Shown: one piece after another, positions 6,646 through 9,044 of the stretch
How the letters are laid out: the number at the start of each line of letters is the position of its first letter
Position numbering within the stretch: the first letter of the stretch is position 1
Assembly (NCBI GenBank): GCA_002717185.1
Contig: PBDC01000032.1
Location: forward strand, 1 to 9,044
Source: Rhodospirillaceae bacterium
GTDB taxonomy: Bacteria > Pseudomonadota > Alphaproteobacteria > UBA8366 > GCA-2717185
Direction: 5' to 3'
DNA: 9,044 nt
Notes under the pieces: model-generated
The model's database searches: none
What the model was told of the DNA's origin: nothing
Seen by the model: only the letters and a program-made list of their open reading frames with translations
Made by a program: the position numbers and the translations under genes

Positions 6646-7029
6646 TCACTCCGCATCGATTTCGGCAAAGACCTGCTTGGCAATCCGAGTTGAGTCGATC
6701 GCTGCCGGTGCCCCACAATAGGCCAACACATGCAGAAAGACCTCTTGGACTTCCTCGCGGGTCAACCCATTATTCAACGCACCGCGAATATGAACGGCCA
6801 ACTCATGCGGCCGATTCAGCGCCGAAAGCATGGCAAGGTTCATGAAGCTCCGCGTCCGCCGGTCGATCCCCTCGCGGGTCCAAATCTGGCCCCAGGCAAA
6901 CTCCGTCGTAATCTCCATTAGCGGCCGAGCGAAATCTTCCGGGTCCTTCATGGTCTCGTCGACTCGTTTATCGCCCAGGACGGCGCGACGCATCTTTTCT
7001 CCGGCCTTATAGCTATCACTAGTGGTCAT
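6646..7029 (-). CDS. Carboxymuconolactone decarboxylase (CMD) family protein
   Basis: A 127-residue CMD-domain protein resembling PcaC-type 4-carboxymuconolactone decarboxylases, which act in the protocatechuate branch of beta-ketoadipate degradation. Conserved segments are EFAWGQIWTREGIDRRTRSF (43-62), NLAMLSALNRPHELAVHIRG (64-83), NNGLTREEVQEVFLHVLAYC (86-105) and GAPAAI (106-111). The CxxC pair of AhpD-type peroxidases is absent, with only Cys105 in that region, so a peroxidase role is unlikely. The frame is open further upstream to 7200, but I choose the ATG at 7027-7029 (MTTSDSYKAGEKM) because GAGGAG sits directly upstream at good spacing and the length then matches PcaC. It is the first gene of the operon with the crotonase-family and dehalogenase genes. 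No other protocatechuate genes are in view, so the substrate may differ; many CMD paralogues are uncharacterised. Confidence 0.9.
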   Translation of the reverse strand: MTTSDSYKAGEKMRRAVLGDKRVDETMKDPEDFARPLMEITTEFAWGQIWTREGIDRRTRSFMNLAMLSALNRPHELAVHIRGALNNGLTREEVQEVFLHVLAYCGAPAAIDSTRIAKQVFAEIDAE

Positions 7030-7447
7030 CACTTTCTCCTCGAATATGTCTGCCGGTGATTGTAACGATCGACGCCGGGACAACAATTCTTCAGCCTTGA
7101 TCGGCAAGGCAGGGAGACGTCTTATGAGCCGCGTCAAGATAAAATTTGGTGCGCAGCGTCGCTTTGGAACAACTCTCGCGCAATTGGTTAAAAATTGCAC
7201 TTAAGAAGTGGGCCCCCACAGGCTGCGCCCATCAGAAAGTTCAGCTCTAGCATTGGACGCCGCCCAGCGTTTTACAGAACACGCGGTTCGGTTTTATCTG
7301 CATGATCGAAATACATTTCGATCACCCGACAGCGGCATTAATCCCGCAGTCTATCCCAGATCATAAATTAAAAAGCGTCAAAATTCCCTTGCAAAACACA
7401 ACCAAAGATTCCATATCGGACAGCCTTTTTACGATGTCCAATCAGCC
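7030..7447. other. 418-nt divergent intergenic region (catabolic operon / speDE)
   Basis: This gap should hold promoters in both directions. It contains the perfect inverted repeat at 7303-7324, a second imperfectly spaced one (GCAATT 7180-7185, AATTGC 7193-7198), and a short palindrome GTGGG-CC-CCCAC at 7208-7219. A possible speD promoter has TTGCAA at 7389-7394 and CATATC at 7412-7417 with 17-nt spacing; this is weak. A 26-codon plus-strand ORF at 7124-7204 with AGGGAG ahead of it is possible but unsupported by similarity. No RNA gene or known riboswitch was recognised. Confidence 0.7.
7303..7324. promoter_or_regulatory. Perfect 22-nt palindromic operator candidate
   Basis: TGATCGAAAT (7303-7312) is followed by AC and then its exact reverse complement ATTTCGATCA (7315-7324). 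Ten perfect base pairs with a 2-nt centre are unlikely by chance in a gap of this size. The site lies 273 nt upstream of the CMD-family start and 123 nt upstream of speD. Its symmetry suits a dimeric helix-turn-helix repressor such as the TetR or MarR type. There is no U-tract, so it is not a typical terminator. Which gene it controls is unknown. Confidence 0.55.
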
Positions 7448-7888
7448 ATGAACGAAGAGACGAATGCGCGGTACGAGGAGATGTCGGATGACAGCGAAAT
7501 TGAAACATCCTCAGCTGCCAACGACTACTTCTTTCAGTGTAACGGCGATCGGTTCGCCGGCTTGCATTTGATCGTCGATCTCTGGGGTGCGCATCGTCTG
7601 GACGACAAGATATTCATCGAACAAACTTTGCGCGATTGCGTCGATGCTGCTGGTGCCACGTTGCTGCACATCCATTTGCATAAATTTACGGAAAATGGCG
7701 GCGTGTCCGGCGTTGCCGTGCTAGCCGAGTCGCATATCAGCATCCATAGCTGGCCCGAGCATCGCTACGCAGCCATGGATATCTTCATGTGCGGCGACAC
7801 TAATCCACAGCGTGCAGTCGACGTATTGCGGGCCGCGTTCCGGCCCAACAGGTTGGAAATTAGCGAGCATCGCCGAGGCCAAATGTGA
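7448..7888 (+). CDS. speD: S-adenosylmethionine decarboxylase proenzyme (prokaryotic class 1B)
   Basis: Makes decarboxylated S-adenosylmethionine, the aminopropyl donor for spermidine. The 146-residue proenzyme cleaves itself between Glu94 and Ser95 in LAESHISIHSWPEH, turning Ser95 into the pyruvoyl cofactor. His100 and Cys115 (in FMCGD) complete the active site with the same spacing as Ser63/His68/Cys83 of the Thermotoga maritima enzyme (numbers from memory). The domain starts near residue 37 (FAGLHLIVDLWG). The first 30 or so residues are acidic and low in complexity, an extension relative to short homologues. The start is uncertain: the ATG at 7448 lacks a clear Shine-Dalgarno, and an in-frame ATG at 7481 has GAGGAG directly against it, too close for good use. 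The last four nucleotides overlap speE, indicating translational coupling. Confidence 0.93.
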   Translation: MNEETNARYEEMSDDSEIETSSAANDYFFQCNGDRFAGLHLIVDLWGAHRLDDKIFIEQTLRDCVDAAGATLLHIHLHKFTENGGVSGVAVLAESHISIHSWPEHRYAAMDIFMCGDTNPQRAVDVLRAAFRPNRLEISEHRRGQM

Positions 7889-8736
7889 CAACGGATTGGT
7901 TCGAAGAGACGCTCCATTCAGGCCTGCACACTCGACTGCGCATCGACAAACTTCTCTATGAAGGTAAGAGTAACCACCAGCATATAATCCTGTTCGAGAA
8001 CCCAGAATTCGGCGTGGTTTTAGCACTGAACGGTGTTATTCAAACGACTGAACGGGACGAGTTCATATACCATGAAATGCTTGCACACGTGCCGCTTCTA
8101 GCGCATGGGAGAGCGGAGCGTGTCCTGATCATCGGTGGCGGCGATGGGGGTATGCTGGAAGAGGTGCTGAAGCACCAAGACGTAGAGAGCGCAACCTTAA
8201 TCGAGATTGACGCAGACGTCATCGACTTCAGTAGACAATACCTGCGCAGCATTTGCGGCAGCGCTTTCGAGGACCCGCGCACCGAGGTCGTCATCGCCGA
8301 CGGCGCCGAACATGTCGAAACTACCGCAAGCCGCTACGACGTTGTGATCGTAGACTCTACCGACCCGATCGGACCCGGCGAAGTACTATTCACCGAGCGT
8401 TTCTACACAGCGTGCAAGCGTGTGTTGGCGCCGGACGGCGTGCTGGTAACCCAGAACGGTGTTCCTTTCGTTCAAGGCGAAGAACTGCACAGCACGTTGA
8501 CCGCCCTGAAACCGCTATTTGCCGATACCACCTGCTTCACCGCAACTGTTCCGGCCTATGTAGGTGGCTGCATGGCATTCGGCTGGGCGACAGATGACAT
8601 GGGATTGCGAGCCATCTCCTCGGAAGATCTGGGTCGCCGTTACACTGCCGCCAATCTGAAGACGCGATACTACTCGCCCGCCGTCCATCAAGCAGCCTTT
8701 GCACTCCCTGGCTATATCGTTGAAATTCTGGGCTAG
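7885..8736 (+). CDS. speE: Spermidine synthase (polyamine aminopropyltransferase)
   Basis: Transfers the aminopropyl group from decarboxylated S-adenosylmethionine to putrescine, giving spermidine and methylthioadenosine, in the cytoplasm. The 283-residue protein has the N-terminal beta domain (WFEETLHSGLHTRLRIDKLL, 5-24), the motif GVIQTTERDEFIYHEML (50-66), GGGDGG (84-89), LIEID (105-109) with the acidic residue that holds the cofactor sugar, ADGAEHV (138-144) and the active-site VDSTDPIGPG (156-165) with Asp157 and Asp160. Length is normal. It starts with GTG at 7885 inside the end of speD, sharing GTGA with the speD stop. GAGG at 7875-7878 is a suitable ribosome-binding site. It ends convergently with the M20 peptidase gene: the two TAG stops overlap at 8733-8736, leaving no room for a terminator between them. 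Confidence 0.96.
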   Translation: MTTDWFEETLHSGLHTRLRIDKLLYEGKSNHQHIILFENPEFGVVLALNGVIQTTERDEFIYHEMLAHVPLLAHGRAERVLIIGGGDGGMLEEVLKHQDVESATLIEIDADVIDFSRQYLRSICGSAFEDPRTEVVIADGAEHVETTASRYDVVIVDSTDPIGPGEVLFTERFYTACKRVLAPDGVLVTQNGVPFVQGEELHSTLTALKPLFADTTCFTATVPAYVGGCMAFGWATDDMGLRAISSEDLGRRYTAANLKTRYYSPAVHQAAFALPGYIVEILG

Positions 8737-9044
8737 GTGACTAACCCTTCTGTCTCACCCAGATCCCAATACAGACCGGTCATGATACGCAGCCCCTCGC
8801 GGGTGATATGGTGCAAAATATGCTCGTTTGGGCCATGCTGGCAACTGCCTGTATAGGAGTGCGGGATCCACAGAGTCGGTACACCCAAATTGCGTGCAAA
8901 GATATCGGACGGCAAACCGCCAGCCGAATTTGGGACGACGATCGGTTTCTCTTGGGTCCGAGTGATCGAGTCTACAGCAAATGATATCCACGGGCTGGCA
9001 GGATCGCTGCGTGAGGCTGGAAAGAACCCGTCCGGTAATTCCTT
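8733..9044 (-). CDS. M20-family metallopeptidase, C-terminal part (5' end outside window)
   Basis: The C-terminal 103 codons of a zinc-dependent M20 (ArgE/DapE/carboxypeptidase G2-like) hydrolase, which cleave amide bonds of small peptides or acylated amino acids. The minus-strand frame is open from base 9044 without interruption. Earlier ATGs within the window are internal, so the start is beyond the edge. Recognisable segments are VVPNSAGGLPSDIFA (the family N-S-x-G-G region), LGVPTLWIPHSYTGSCQHGP and NEHI, where the His of QHGPNEH is the expected C-terminal metal ligand, then REGLRIMTGLYWDLGE. The upstream metal ligands are not visible. The stop codon is shared in opposite orientation with the end of speE. 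The specific substrate cannot be assigned from this fragment. Confidence 0.88.
   Translation of the reverse strand, partial: KELPDGFFPASRSDPASPWISFAVDSITRTQEKPIVVPNSAGGLPSDIFARNLGVPTLWIPHSYTGSCQHGPNEHILHHITREGLRIMTGLYWDLGETEGLVT

Noticed and set aside
6646..7029. AhpD-type alkylhydroperoxidase function for the CMD-family protein
   Set aside because: The CxxC redox pair needed by AhpD is missing; the sequence aligns better with PcaC-type proteins.
7030..7200. Longer CMD-family protein starting at 7200
   Set aside because: The extra 57 residues have no CMD similarity, and the ATG at 7029 has a strong GAGGAG ribosome-binding site and gives the usual family length.
7208..7219. GTGGG-CC-CCCAC palindrome as a terminator
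   Set aside because: The arms are only 5 bp with a 2-nt centre, no U-tract follows on either strand, and it sits in a divergent promoter region.
1..9044. Mobile element or defence system in the window
   Set aside because: No transposase, integrase, phage, toxin-antitoxin, restriction or CRISPR feature, and no long terminal or direct repeats were seen on reading both strands.

Overview
The window looks like part of a proteobacterial chromosome, most likely from an alphaproteobacterium. This is an inference from three things: a LinB-like haloalkane dehalogenase (closest in my memory to sphingomonad LinB), an HspQ protein of the roughly 109-residue form common in that class, and a speD-speE pair. 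Base composition is moderately GC-rich by eye. No tRNA, rRNA, CRISPR array, insertion sequence or transposase was seen, and both ends cut through genes.

Layout. 1-968 (+) is the 3' part of an epoxide hydrolase gene. 969-1433 has no intact gene, but its minus strand carries a decayed PaaI-type hotdog thioesterase with a nonsense codon and a frameshift. 1434-2381 (-) is an extended-SDR NAD-dependent epimerase/dehydratase. A short divergent intergenic region (2382-2469) separates it from a two-gene plus-strand operon: a CpdA-like metallophosphoesterase (2470-3216) and an enolase-superfamily (mandelate racemase/muconate lactonizing) enzyme (3230-4435). These converge on a minus-strand group read in the order carboxymuconolactone decarboxylase-family protein (6646-7029), enoyl-CoA hydratase/isomerase (5851-6639), haloalkane dehalogenase (4960-5838), then hspQ (4530-4859). 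The first three are packed with gaps of 6 and 12 nt and form a clear operon. hspQ follows after about 100 nt and may have its own promoter. The intergenic region 7030-7447 holds a perfect 10-bp inverted repeat and other candidate control elements. speD (7448-7888) and speE (7885-8736) follow, overlapping by 4 nt, and convert S-adenosylmethionine and putrescine to spermidine. The window ends in an M20-family metallopeptidase gene (8733-9044, -), whose stop codon overlaps the speE stop.

Functionally, most of the window resembles an accessory catabolic region: epoxide hydrolase, dehalogenase, CoA-chain enzyme, CMD protein, SDR, enolase-superfamily enzyme and a dead thioesterase. It abuts housekeeping genes (hspQ, speD, speE). 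A route that removes halogen and then processes the product through CoA chemistry is plausible but is not shown by the sequence. I see no convincing wholly new system. The best leads are the dehalogenase operon with its upstream palindrome, the altered GNHD motif in the phosphodiesterase, the unusual active-site signature of the enolase-superfamily enzyme, and the unannotated thioesterase pseudogene.
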